Positions 15,487 to 23,738 of a DNA stretch of 41,171 nt are shown here, one piece after another. A program made the translations under genes and the position numbers. Below the pieces are notes generated by a model, which had not been told where the DNA came from, did not search any database, and saw nothing but the letters and a program-made list of their open reading frames with translations. Numbering within the stretch: position 1 is the stretch's first letter; each line of letters opens with the position of its first letter. Location of the stretch: assembly GCA_013388455.1 (NCBI GenBank), contig JACAFF010000016.1, positions 1-41,171 on the forward strand, read 5' to 3'. Origin of the DNA: Nitrospirota bacterium. Its GTDB lineage: Bacteria > Nitrospirota > Thermodesulfovibrionia > Thermodesulfovibrionales > SM23-35.

Positions 15487-15897
15487 GTGAAGCTTCTTCT
15501 TTTCTATGCTCATAAATGGTGGTTCAAGACAGCATATAAGAGTCTTCAACATGTTCAAGATGTTGAGATGGAAGATTCCATAGAAAATGCAGTTGTAGTT
15601 TTTTTTCATGCAGAAAAAGATGACGAAGAGAAAGAAAAAAGCGTTCTTGATAAATTTGTAAAGAATACAAAATGGCTTGCTGGAAAGTTTAAAACGAAGA
15701 ATGTGGTCATACATTCATTCAATCATCTGTCTTCAAGTAAGGCATCACCAGAATTTTCTGAACAGCTTATAAAACGGGCTACTGATAGGCTTATGAATTC
15801 AGGGTATAAAGTTTTATGCACTCCTTTTGGATATTTTAACGAATTTATGATGCATGTCGGTGGTGAAAGTCTTGCAAAAGTTTTCAAAGAGTTCTGA
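15487..15897 (+). CDS. Free-standing archaeal-type threonyl-tRNA synthetase editing domain
   Basis: A 136-residue protein starting at GTG (15487), eight bases after the gatC stop. It resembles the N-terminal editing domain of archaeal ThrRS (tRNA-Thr_ED, D-aminoacyl-tRNA deacylase fold): MKLLLFYAHK at the start, NAVVVFFHAEKDDE, FNHLSSSKASPEF with His80, and CTPFGYFNEF at 111-120. Archaeal enzymes have a PFGWYK motif whose Lys is catalytic for removing Ser from tRNA-Thr; here it reads PFGYFN, so that Lys is replaced by Asn. Function is therefore uncertain: a tRNA proofreader with altered chemistry, or a ligand-binding relative. The gatC neighbour fits a tRNA role. Confidence 0.75.
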   Translation: MKLLLFYAHKWWFKTAYKSLQHVQDVEMEDSIENAVVVFFHAEKDDEEKEKSVLDKFVKNTKWLAGKFKTKNVVIHSFNHLSSSKASPEFSEQLIKRATDRLMNSGYKVLCTPFGYFNEFMMHVGGESLAKVFKEF

Positions 15898-16063
15898 CAG
15901 GATTGAATTTATAGCTAAAAATTTGCATAATGAAATTATTAATGTTCCAGATCTGGTAAAAAAGATTTATTTCGTCTCCGAAAGCATCTGGGTCGAAATC
16001 TTATATTTTGAGAAAAGATTGCGACAGGAACATTATAAGTTTGTGGAGATAATAAATGTTTAG
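15854..16063 (+). CDS. Small ORF of uncertain reality before panD
   Basis: A 69-codon frame that overlaps the previous gene by 44 bases and panD by 8. I recognise no family. No convincing ribosome site precedes the ATG, and its C-terminal half (YFEKRLRQ) lies over a sequence that recurs at 28567-28585, a repeat-like word. It may be an open frame over intergenic repeat DNA. If it is not coding, 15898-16055 holds only that repeat word. Confidence 0.2.
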   Translation: MSVVKVLQKFSKSSDRIEFIAKNLHNEIINVPDLVKKIYFVSESIWVEILYFEKRLRQEHYKFVEIINV

Positions 16064-16412
16064 ATGTATATTGAGAGCAAAAATACATACCGCAACTGTG
16101 ACAGATGCCAAGCTCGAATATGAAGGAAGTATTACCATCGATGAAATAATAATGGAAAAGGCGGGGCTGAAACCTTTCGAACAGGTTATGGTTAGCAATA
16201 TGAATAATGGTGAAAGATTTGAGACCTATGTAATACCAGGGAAGAAAGGAGTCGGAGAGATATGTCTAAATGGTCCAACTGCGCGTAAAGGAATAATTGG
16301 AGATAAAGTAATTATATTTTGTTACGCTTACCTTGAAGAAAAGGAACTGAAGAAGTTCAAACCTACGATAGTGATTCTCGATGAAAAAAATAAAATTCTG
16401 AGTGTAAAATAG
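16056..16412 (+). CDS. panD: Aspartate 1-decarboxylase proenzyme
   Basis: A 118-residue PanD. The self-processing site Gly24-Ser25 lies in EYEGSITID, where cleavage produces the pyruvoyl cofactor on Ser25. The family patterns RAKIHTATVTDAKL, NGERFETYVIPG and NGPTARKGIIGDKVIIFCYA are all present. It makes beta-alanine for pantothenate and coenzyme A. No other pan genes are adjacent. Confidence 0.96.
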   Translation: MFRCILRAKIHTATVTDAKLEYEGSITIDEIIMEKAGLKPFEQVMVSNMNNGERFETYVIPGKKGVGEICLNGPTARKGIIGDKVIIFCYAYLEEKELKKFKPTIVILDEKNKILSVK

Positions 16413-16482
16413 AATTTTTAGCAGTTTAAAAGCCTTTTCAGGAAACTCGTTTTATATGCTAAATTTTATATAAGGAGAATTT

Positions 16483-16740
16483 ATGACAGATCAAAAAAAG
16501 AAAGTGCGTTTATACGCATTGAGTACATGTCCTACCTGTAAAAAGGTAAAAAAATTTCTTGATGAAAATAACATTCAATATGAAATAATTGAGGTTGATT
16601 TACTTGATAGCGGTGAACAGTGGCTTATGACAAAGGAGGTTAAAAAGTATAATCCTTCAGCAACATATCCAACTCTTGTAGTCGAAGAAGTTTTTACAGA
16701 GTTTGATGAAGATGCTATAAAGGGAGCTTTAGGAATTTAA
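16483..16740 (+). CDS. Glutaredoxin-like protein (CPTC)
   Basis: An 85-residue thioredoxin-fold protein with CPTC (Cys16, Cys19) near the N-terminus and the cis-proline region ATYPTLVVEE, typical of glutaredoxin-like/NrdH proteins. A good AAGGAG site precedes the ATG. The stop overlaps the start of the ferredoxin-thioredoxin reductase gene by one base, so the two are probably translated together and this protein is a likely substrate of that reductase (inference). Confidence 0.9.
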   Translation: MTDQKKKVRLYALSTCPTCKKVKKFLDENNIQYEIIEVDLLDSGEQWLMTKEVKKYNPSATYPTLVVEEVFTEFDEDAIKGALGI

Positions 16741-17066
16741 TGACCGCTGAGAGACTTTATGAAGTTCTGAATAAATATGCTCAAACACAGGGCATACAGT
16801 TGAATAAAGATAAAGATTATGTAATAGAAATACTCGAAGGTCTTCTTACCAATGAATCCCGCTATGGTTACCGTTCGTGTCCATGTCGTCTTGCTTCAGG
16901 AATTAAAGAGGAGGATAAAGATATTATATGCCCTTGTGTTTACAGGGATCCTGATATCAGAGAATACGGTAGTTGTTACTGTGGGCTTTATGTCTCCAAG
17001 GAATGGAATGAAGATAAAATAAAACATCAGAATGTGCCAGAAAGAAGGCCACAGAAAAAATTATGA
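16740..17066 (+). CDS. Ferredoxin-thioredoxin reductase, catalytic subunit
   Basis: A 108-residue protein with the six-cysteine pattern of the FTR catalytic chain: CPC (Cys47, Cys49), CPC (Cys64, Cys66) and CYC (Cys79, Cys81). These hold a [4Fe-4S] cluster and the adjacent redox disulfide that pass ferredoxin electrons to a thioredoxin-like partner. The variable subunit found in phototrophs is absent, as is usual in anaerobic bacteria and archaea. Its partner here is probably the glutaredoxin-like protein encoded directly upstream. Confidence 0.92.
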   Translation: MTAERLYEVLNKYAQTQGIQLNKDKDYVIEILEGLLTNESRYGYRSCPCRLASGIKEEDKDIICPCVYRDPDIREYGSCYCGLYVSKEWNEDKIKHQNVPERRPQKKL

Positions 17067-17081
17067 CGGAGGTGTTGATTT

Positions 17082-17456
17082 ATGATGTTTGACAGATTGG
17101 CTTCGCTAAGTGATATCAAAGTAGATAATCATGTAATTGAGCATATTATATGGGATATAGAACCCAAGCAACTTATGGAACCAAAGTATAGGAAAAACGA
17201 AGACGGTAAGATCGAGAAAAAAATTTTGCGAGGATATATGTTCTATATAGATAAAATGGCTAAGAAAAAACCAACACTTTTCCTCATGTGTCATACAACA
17301 ATGGGTTATGCAGAAACAGTAGCAATGATAGAAGAAATTCCTGATGAAATGATTGTTGAAGCTATGGAAGAAAATAAAGACAGAGAATATTTCGGAATGT
17401 TTCCAATAAATAAAAAAATCGAAAACTGGCTCAAAAAGGAACTTGCAAGACAATGA
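17082..17456 (+). CDS. Conserved-looking hypothetical protein
   Basis: A 124-residue soluble protein that I do not recognise. It starts at ATG 17082 (a second ATG follows at once) after a good GGAGG site. Its composition is acidic/lysine-rich with a cluster FLMCHTTMGYAET in the middle containing its only Cys, and it has no membrane segment or signal peptide. The gene lies 15 bases after the FTR gene and its stop overlaps the glyS start by 4 bases, so it is part of the same transcript. Confidence 0.65.
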   Translation: MMFDRLASLSDIKVDNHVIEHIIWDIEPKQLMEPKYRKNEDGKIEKKILRGYMFYIDKMAKKKPTLFLMCHTTMGYAETVAMIEEIPDEMIVEAMEENKDREYFGMFPINKKIENWLKKELARQ

Positions 17457-19546
17457 CTATGTCACAGATAATAAACAATAAGTCATCCTTTATTCTTGAG
17501 ATAGGCACTGAAGATTTACCAGCCAGATTTTTACCGTTAGCTATAAAACAGCTTGGTGAAAATACAAAGGCTATCTTAACAGAAAATCAAATACAATTTT
17601 CTAAAATAAAAACCTATGGCACTCCTCGAAGGCTTGTAGTTATTGGAGAAGGTGTTCCAAGGATGCAGGATGATAGAATAAAGGAAGTTTACGGACCGTC
17701 ACGTAAAGTGGCTTATGATGAAAATGGAAATCCAACAAAAGCAGCAATTGGTTTTGCAAATTCACATGGAATTAATGTGGAGAATCTTGTAATTAAGAAA
17801 AAAGATAAGGGTGAATATATAGTTGCAATAATAGAAGAGAAAGGCAAGGAGATTCAGGAAATACTGCCTGAAGTTTTTAAAAGGATTGTGCTTTCAATTC
17901 ATTTACCAAAATCTATGAGATGGGGCAATGGAAACATACGTTTTGCAAGGCCTATACGCTGGCTTATGGCTTTTTTAAATGATGAGATTATAAATTTTGA
18001 GATTGATGGAATAAAGTGTGGAAATTTAACAAGGGGTCATAGATTTCTATCTCCAGCAGCTTTTCAGATAAAAGAAATACCTACTTATAAAAAATTACTT
18101 GCTAACAATTATGTAATAGTTGACCCGGAAGAGAGAAAAAGAATAATTATTGACAGAATGGATAAAATTTTATCATCTCTTGATAAAAAAGCTGTTGAAG
18201 ACGAAGAGCTTCTCGAAACAGTAATAAATCTTGTTGAATATCCTGTCCCTGTTCTGGCGACTTTTCCAGAAAAATATCTCGATCTTCCAAAAGAGCTTTT
18301 GATAACAGTCATGAAAGGTCATCAGAAATATTTTGCGGTTCAGGGAAAAGATGGCATGTTAAGTAATTATTTCGTTGTAATAAGTAATACCACTAAGGAA
18401 AATTCGGATACTGTAAAAACTGGTGCTGAAAGGGTTATCAGAGCAAGATTTGAAGACGCTAAATTCTATTATGAGGAAGACTCAAAAAAATCACTTGCTG
18501 ATAGGATTAACGATCTCAGAAAAGTTACTTTCAATGAACGTCTTGGAACACTCTATGAAAAGACAGAGAGAATAGTTAAGGTTGCTGAATTTCTTGCAGA
18601 TAGAACTCTTCCTTCTTCAAAGGATATTTTACTACGTGCTGCATGGCTTGCCAAAACAGATCTGCTAACCGGTGTTGTTAGAGAATTCCCTGAACTTCAG
18701 GGTGTTATGGGTAAATACTATGCTTTAAAAAATGGAGAGACAAAGGAAGTTGCAAATGCACTTGAGGAACAATATCTGCCAGCACATTCAGGTGGAAAAT
18801 TGCCAGAATCCGATATCGGTTCACTGCTCAGCATATCTGATAAGATTGACAATATAGCAGGATTTTTTTCTATCGATCTTGCTCCTACAGGGTCTGAAGA
18901 CCCTTTTGCGTTAAGGAGGCAGGCGCTCGGGATACTGGCGATTATACTCAACAGGACTTTCGAAGTTACACTGAATGAGCTTGTTAGTAAATCCCTTGAG
19001 CCTTTTCAGAATCTTCAGGGCTCTGCTGAAATAAAAGGTAAAATCCTTAAATTTTTCAAGAACAGGCTTGAAAATATTTTATTGGAGCAGGGCTATAGCA
19101 CAGATATTGTCCAATCAGCTTTACCATTATCGTCTGATATATATTTAAATCAATTAAAAAATAGGCTAGACTCTCTGAAAAGATTTAAAGAAAAGAACGA
19201 ATACAATGATTTTCTCACAGCTATAAAACGTATTAGCAACATTCTGCCAGAGAAAGTGACTCTGCCATCTTTCAATGAAATTCTGCTGAAAGAGGAATCA
19301 GAGAAAATGCTTGCTCAAAAACTCGATTCTATCACATCTATTCTTAAAGAAAGTTTAGATTTGAAGGATTATGATTCAGCTATAAATATTCTCACATCAT
19401 TAACGGATTATATAAATTCTTTTTTTGATAATGTCCTGGTTATGGATAAAGATGATAATATCCGTCTGAACAGGTTGTCTCTTTTAAACGAAGTCTGGAA
19501 GAAAGCCTCAGAGGTTACAGATTTCTCAAAGCTATTACCAAAATAA
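17453..19546 (+). CDS. glyS: Glycyl-tRNA synthetase, beta subunit
   Basis: A 697-residue GlyS of the alpha2beta2 type: opens with FILEIGTEDLPARFLPLAI, has PKSMRWGNGNIRFARPIRWLMAFL, and ends with the DALR-type anticodon-binding region NVLVMDKDDNIRLNRLSLL. The alpha subunit (glyQ), usually immediately upstream, is not in the window. ATG at 17453 overlaps the previous stop; an ATG at 17459 is equally possible. The gene is convergent with a sensor kinase; only 16 bases separate the two and no terminator is visible. Confidence 0.95.
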   Translation: MTMSQIINNKSSFILEIGTEDLPARFLPLAIKQLGENTKAILTENQIQFSKIKTYGTPRRLVVIGEGVPRMQDDRIKEVYGPSRKVAYDENGNPTKAAIGFANSHGINVENLVIKKKDKGEYIVAIIEEKGKEIQEILPEVFKRIVLSIHLPKSMRWGNGNIRFARPIRWLMAFLNDEIINFEIDGIKCGNLTRGHRFLSPAAFQIKEIPTYKKLLANNYVIVDPEERKRIIIDRMDKILSSLDKKAVEDEELLETVINLVEYPVPVLATFPEKYLDLPKELLITVMKGHQKYFAVQGKDGMLSNYFVVISNTTKENSDTVKTGAERVIRARFEDAKFYYEEDSKKSLADRINDLRKVTFNERLGTLYEKTERIVKVAEFLADRTLPSSKDILLRAAWLAKTDLLTGVVREFPELQGVMGKYYALKNGETKEVANALEEQYLPAHSGGKLPESDIGSLLSISDKIDNIAGFFSIDLAPTGSEDPFALRRQALGILAIILNRTFEVTLNELVSKSLEPFQNLQGSAEIKGKILKFFKNRLENILLEQGYSTDIVQSALPLSSDIYLNQLKNRLDSLKRFKEKNEYNDFLTAIKRISNILPEKVTLPSFNEILLKEESEKMLAQKLDSITSILKESLDLKDYDSAINILTSLTDYINSFFDNVLVMDKDDNIRLNRLSLLNEVWKKASEVTDFSKLLPK

Positions 19547-19562
19547 TTTTAATGATTTCCTG

Positions 19563-21692
19563 TTATCTCTCAAGAACCTCTTTTACTTTCTTCAAAAGAC
19601 CCTGTGGGGATACAGGTTTGGAAAGGAAGTCTAAGCCTTCATCAAGAATCCCTTTTTTGTGCACAATATCTGCGGTGTATCCACTCGTAAATATTGTTTT
19701 TATATTAGGATTTATCTTTTTTATTTCATCATAAGCCTCTTTCCCGTTCTTCTTCGGCATAATCACATCAAAGATTATTAGAGCAATTCTGTCTTTATTT
19801 TCATGAAATAATCTTACTGCTTGTTCACCATCATCAGCTTCCAGAACTTCATATCCGAATTCACACAGAATCTGTTTATAGAGTCTTCTTACCTCTACGT
19901 CGTCTTCTGCAAGGAGTACTGTTTCTAAAGATCCTTCAAGAGGTGAGATATCAGTAGTTTGTTCACCTTCAATTATTTTGTCAATTAATGGAAGATAAAT
20001 TCTGAATATAGTCCCCTTACCAATTTCACTATATACATTAATATATCCTTCATGTTGTTTAATAATACCGTATACAACAGATAAACCAAGTCCTGTCCCT
20101 TTACCTGTTTCCTTTGTAGTAAAAAATGGCTCAAATATCTTCGCCTGTGTCTTAAGATCCATGCCGTAACCTGTATCTTTTACTGAAACAAGAGCATAAA
20201 ATCCTGATTTTCCAAAACCGTGTGCGTGTATAAATTCTGAATTTATTCTTGTTTTTTCGGTACTTATTATCAGATTGCCTCCTTCAGGCATAGCGTCTCT
20301 CGCATTTGTCACCAGGTTCATTAAAATCTGTTCAATGAGTGTTGCATCTGCCATGATGATCAAGTCTTCTTCTGAAAGAGAAGTTGAAAGTTCGATGTCT
20401 TCGCCGATAATTCTTGAAAGAATTTTCTCAAATGTTAAAATAATATCATTAAGGTTAACGGGTTTTGGGTTAATAATCTGTTTTCTGCTGAATGCAAGAA
20501 GTGCTTGTGTAAGATGGGAAGCTCTTTGTGCTGAATACAGTATGTGGGATGTATATGTATGCAAATGGCTTTTTCTTGATATTTCCATTTGCAGAAGGCT
20601 CCCATATCCTATGATAGTTGTTAAAATATTATTGAAATCGTGGGCAATCCCTCCCGCAAGCTGACCAATAGCCTCCATCTTTTGTGCTTGCAGTAACTGT
20701 TGCTCGAGTTTCTTTCGTTCTGTTATATCTACGTTCACCTCTGCGACCAGCCATTCACCTTTTTCATTCTGAAATGGAATGGTAGTGACCTGCACTGGCC
20801 TGTTTGCTTCTTTGCACAGAATCTTTTCAGTAACAGTTATTGTTTTGGTTTCGAGCGCTTTTTTTACACCGCACCCCATGCATATCTGATTACTTCCCAT
20901 GAAATATTCATAACATTTCCTGCCTTTCGGATTACCGTATACTTCCTTCCATTCAGGGTCTATATAAATTATGTTATATTCAGAATCAATAATATCAAGT
21001 CCCGTTTTTGTTGCTCCCAGAATAAACTCTATTTGCTTCTTGAGAGTTTTTACTTCCTTCTCTGCCAGTTTTCGAGTTGTGATGTCTTTAAAATCCTCAA
21101 CTATTCCGATCAGTTTACCTGTATAGTCTCTGAAAGGCGTCACCGTCACTATGCAATCTATATTTACGCCGTCTCTGCGCTGCTTAACAGATTCAATCTC
21201 CACCCTATCATTACCTTTGAGAATTTGGCTTAAAGAACAATCTGGTGTATGGCACTGAGAACCAGGAAACATTTCATAACACTTTTTCCCTTTTGCTTCT
21301 TCAGCACTAACACCTGAAAGCTTTGCTAAAGTCTTATTCATCCTTATGATATTGAAGTTTTTATCAATAATTCGCATTCCATCTGCGGCAGTCTGAAATA
21401 TCTGGTCGAGTTCAGTTAATGCGTGAAGTGTATTTTCTTCAGCACGTTTACGTTCATTTATATGAGCAATTAATGGACGGAATCCGAAAAAATAAATGGC
21501 AGGAGAAATAAGAATGGTCAGAAGGACCGCATCTAAAAGGATCCAGATTTGAAGTGTGGGGGTGAAAATATATAAAGAGAGCATTATGAGTGCCTCAGCT
21601 ATAAAAACAGAAGCGATTATTAACAAAATTAGCCTTAAAGGAGATGTGTAAATATCTATTTTTTTCTTTATCATACGAATAAATTTAAGCAA
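19563..21692 (-). CDS. Hybrid PAS sensor histidine kinase with C-terminal receiver
   Basis: 709 residues. Two membrane helices (~20-42 and ~48-70) are followed by two PAS domains (~90-205 and ~215-325), each with Cys-containing inserts (FPGSQCHTPDC; SNQICMGCG). Next come HisKA with His351 in AHDFNN, HATPase (NLVTNARDAMPEG, KDTGYGMD, GKGTGLGLSVV) and a receiver (~590-709) with Asp642 in FDVIMPKKNG and Lys692. No large extracytoplasmic loop exists between the helices, so sensing is probably by the cytoplasmic PAS domains or the membrane. No separate output regulator is adjacent; it lies divergent from the polysaccharide locus, which it might control (inference). Confidence 0.93.
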   Translation of the reverse strand: MLKFIRMIKKKIDIYTSPLRLILLIIASVFIAEALIMLSLYIFTPTLQIWILLDAVLLTILISPAIYFFGFRPLIAHINERKRAEENTLHALTELDQIFQTAADGMRIIDKNFNIIRMNKTLAKLSGVSAEEAKGKKCYEMFPGSQCHTPDCSLSQILKGNDRVEIESVKQRRDGVNIDCIVTVTPFRDYTGKLIGIVEDFKDITTRKLAEKEVKTLKKQIEFILGATKTGLDIIDSEYNIIYIDPEWKEVYGNPKGRKCYEYFMGSNQICMGCGVKKALETKTITVTEKILCKEANRPVQVTTIPFQNEKGEWLVAEVNVDITERKKLEQQLLQAQKMEAIGQLAGGIAHDFNNILTTIIGYGSLLQMEISRKSHLHTYTSHILYSAQRASHLTQALLAFSRKQIINPKPVNLNDIILTFEKILSRIIGEDIELSTSLSEEDLIIMADATLIEQILMNLVTNARDAMPEGGNLIISTEKTRINSEFIHAHGFGKSGFYALVSVKDTGYGMDLKTQAKIFEPFFTTKETGKGTGLGLSVVYGIIKQHEGYINVYSEIGKGTIFRIYLPLIDKIIEGEQTTDISPLEGSLETVLLAEDDVEVRRLYKQILCEFGYEVLEADDGEQAVRLFHENKDRIALIIFDVIMPKKNGKEAYDEIKKINPNIKTIFTSGYTADIVHKKGILDEGLDFLSKPVSPQGLLKKVKEVLER

Positions 21693-21739
21693 AAATCATG
21701 CTAAAAATTGTAGCAGAAGCTTTATTTTAAAGATATAAC

Positions 21740-21767
21740 TTGACATTTATTCATCCGTTTCTATAAT
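21740..21767 (+). promoter_or_regulatory. Consensus sigma-70 promoter of the polysaccharide locus
   Basis: TTGACA (21740-21745) and TATAAT (21762-21767) are both perfect, with a 16-base spacer. Transcription would start near 21774 and leave a ~140-base leader before the ATG at 21915. The leader contains CTCGA-N8-TCGAG near 21847. I found no ops-type sequence in it. Confidence 0.75.
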
Positions 21768-21914
21768 TAAATCTATATATTTTATTAAACCTTAAGGATA
21801 TTAAAAACTGTTTTGGTAATTTTTTCATTCTGAATTTATTTGCACTCGATTTTTCAGTCGAGGGATGTGGAATGTATATTTATTACAACTTTAGTTTATA
21901 AGTGAGGTTTAAAA

Positions 21915-22655
21915 ATGGTCACAAGAAAATACAACTTAAGTTTAATTTTATTAGTGATTTGTTATTTAAACCTAATCCTTATCCCTGATGTAACAGCAAG
22001 TGATACTTTTGCATATGGTGAAGTTAATAGCTCAGGAGATGTAAGCATTGATTCATCAACTGGAAAATGGGTTAAGATGCAAAGGGTTTATCCATTGCTT
22101 AAGAATACAAAACTCAAGACCCTTGAAGGAGTTGCCTTCATACATACTAAAGAAGGTTCAAGGATTGACCTGTCTCACAATACAGAGTTATCAATGGATT
22201 CACAGATCGGGAAATATGAAATCAACCTTATTTCTGGAACGATATCTTTTAACATTACTCCTGCTGTATCTTTAAACATAAATACAAAAGATGCAAATAT
22301 ATCAGTTTCGCATCAGATAGGAGGTATTTATACACTTGTAGCCGGGCCAGGTGCAACACCAGTTAGAAATATACAGGGTATAGTCTCTATTACTAAAGAA
22401 GGAACCTATGTCAGAAGTATTTCAGGAAAAATAGGTATCAGACCAACAGGGTTGCAGGCACGCATACTGAACAGTGGAGATAGTTTTTTTAGTGGAGAGC
22501 AAGGATCAATGACTTCTGCAGCTTCTTATGCAACAGAACAAGAAAGAATTTTGCAAGGTTTGATTGCTGGTGCATTTTTTACAACAGGAACCACTGTCCT
22601 CTACGATGTTTTCCGTACTCATGACCATGAGATTGGTAGTCCATCCGGTTTTTAA
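21915..22655 (+). CDS. FecR-domain secreted protein
   Basis: A 246-residue protein with a signal peptide (hydrophobic residues ~8-24, cleavage probably near TASD). A FecR-like domain (~45-130) includes a loop of the type LKTLEGVAFIHTKEGSRIDLSHNTEL. The C-terminus has a hydrophobic stretch (LIAGAFFTTGTTVLYDVF) that may anchor it. FecR-domain proteins are common as the first gene of polysaccharide export loci, where they are thought to bind cell wall or glycans; that role is inference. It is the first gene after the strong promoter at 21740, with a GAGG site before the ATG. Confidence 0.75.
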   Translation: MVTRKYNLSLILLVICYLNLILIPDVTASDTFAYGEVNSSGDVSIDSSTGKWVKMQRVYPLLKNTKLKTLEGVAFIHTKEGSRIDLSHNTELSMDSQIGKYEINLISGTISFNITPAVSLNINTKDANISVSHQIGGIYTLVAGPGATPVRNIQGIVSITKEGTYVRSISGKIGIRPTGLQARILNSGDSFFSGEQGSMTSAASYATEQERILQGLIAGAFFTTGTTVLYDVFRTHDHEIGSPSGF

Positions 22656-22675
22656 ACGAATAATTAAATAAAAAC

Positions 22676-23725
22676 ATGTTATCTAATAACTTAAAGCGAG
22701 CAATGAGGATGTCATTGCGAGTTCTACGAAGCAATCTAATCTTTCGAAGCGAGATTGCTATTTTATGTATATTTTTTCTTATCAGTTGCAGTAGTGAATA
22801 TGCTTCAAAAACCCCTCCTATTATTGATTACAGTTCAAAAAAAAAGACTGAACAATTGAATGAAGTAATCATGTTACATTCAGCAACAAGGTCCGGCGTT
22901 ATTGAGGATTATCGTATTGGGCATGAAGACCTTCTTGAAATTGAGGCTTATAATATTGATGACCTGAAAAAGATAGTAAGGGTTAATTGTCAGGGTGATA
23001 TAGCATTGCCTTTGGTTGGTGTTATCAAGGCAAATGGTATGACTGTTTCAGAACTTGAACAGGAGATTGCAAAACGCCTTGAGAAATATGTACAGGAAAC
23101 TGTTGTTACTGTATTTGTTAAAGAATATCGCAGTCAGCGGATATCGGTTATTGGAGCAGTAAATAATCCACAAACATATGCTGTTACAGGACAACGATAT
23201 CTTGTTGATATGCTTATGCAAGCAGGTGGGCTAAGAGAAGAAGCAGGAAATATCTGCTACGTTATTCGTCCTTCTGCAAAGGACATCCCTGACAGCAGGA
23301 CTGAGACACTTGTTATTGATCTTAATGAACTGTTGATAAATGGTAATTTCGATCTAAACATTCCTGTCTTTGCTGGAGATGTAATAAATATTCCAAAAGG
23401 TGGGGTTGTTTTTGTTGACGGAGCTGTAAAAAATCCTGGTATTTTTACTTTGAAATCAAGAACAACCTTCATACAGGCTATCTCAATGGCTCATGGTCTC
23501 AATCCTGATGCAGTGTTGAATGATATCAGGATATTCAGAGATAATGGAAAGGGTGAAAGAGATGTGATTCGTGCTGACTACGAAGCGATTTCTAAAGGAC
23601 AGAGCTCAGACATTGTCCTTGCAGATAATGACATAATAATTGTGCCGAAAAGTGGTATTAAAAATTTCTTTAACGGTTTTATCAGCACGATCAAGGGCTT
23701 TATTTCATTCGGTAAAGGACTTTAG
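22676..23725 (+). CDS. Wza-like polysaccharide export outer-membrane lipoprotein
   Basis: A 349-residue protein with a lipoprotein signal: hydrophobic core AILCIFFLISC with the lipobox Cys at 38. It has the poly_export domain (RIGHEDLLEIEAYNIDDL...; residues ~70-150) and two SLBB domains (SVIGAVNNPQTYAVTG...; FVDGAVKNPGIFTLKS...). It forms the outer-membrane channel of a Wzx/Wzy-type export machine together with the Wzc-like kinase encoded 13 bases downstream. The n-region of the signal peptide (residues ~12-27) is encoded by a REP-like element (22711-22758), so the N-terminus has been remodelled; an internal start at the ATG of residue 10 or 12 is possible. Confidence 0.9.
   Translation: MLSNNLKRAMRMSLRVLRSNLIFRSEIAILCIFFLISCSSEYASKTPPIIDYSSKKKTEQLNEVIMLHSATRSGVIEDYRIGHEDLLEIEAYNIDDLKKIVRVNCQGDIALPLVGVIKANGMTVSELEQEIAKRLEKYVQETVVTVFVKEYRSQRISVIGAVNNPQTYAVTGQRYLVDMLMQAGGLREEAGNICYVIRPSAKDIPDSRTETLVIDLNELLINGNFDLNIPVFAGDVINIPKGGVVFVDGAVKNPGIFTLKSRTTFIQAISMAHGLNPDAVLNDIRIFRDNGKGERDVIRADYEAISKGQSSDIVLADNDIIIVPKSGIKNFFNGFISTIKGFISFGKGL
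22700..22758. repeat. REP-like palindromic element within the Wza-like signal peptide
   Basis: GCAATGA (22700-22706) and TCATTGC (22712-22718) form a hairpin. Then GTCATTGCGAG (22711-22721), a GAAGCAATCT word and GAGATTGC (22751-22758) follow in the order seen in small intergenic palindromes common in bacterial genomes (ATTGCGAG ... GAAGCAATCT). Here the element is in frame inside a coding region. Confidence 0.55.
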
Positions 23726-23738
23726 GATATAACATAAG

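Noticed and set aside
21840-21870. Possible riboswitch in the 140-base leader of the polysaccharide locus
   Set aside because: Only one short stem (CTCGA/TCGAG) is visible; it does not match the conserved cores I know for c-di-GMP or other riboswitches.
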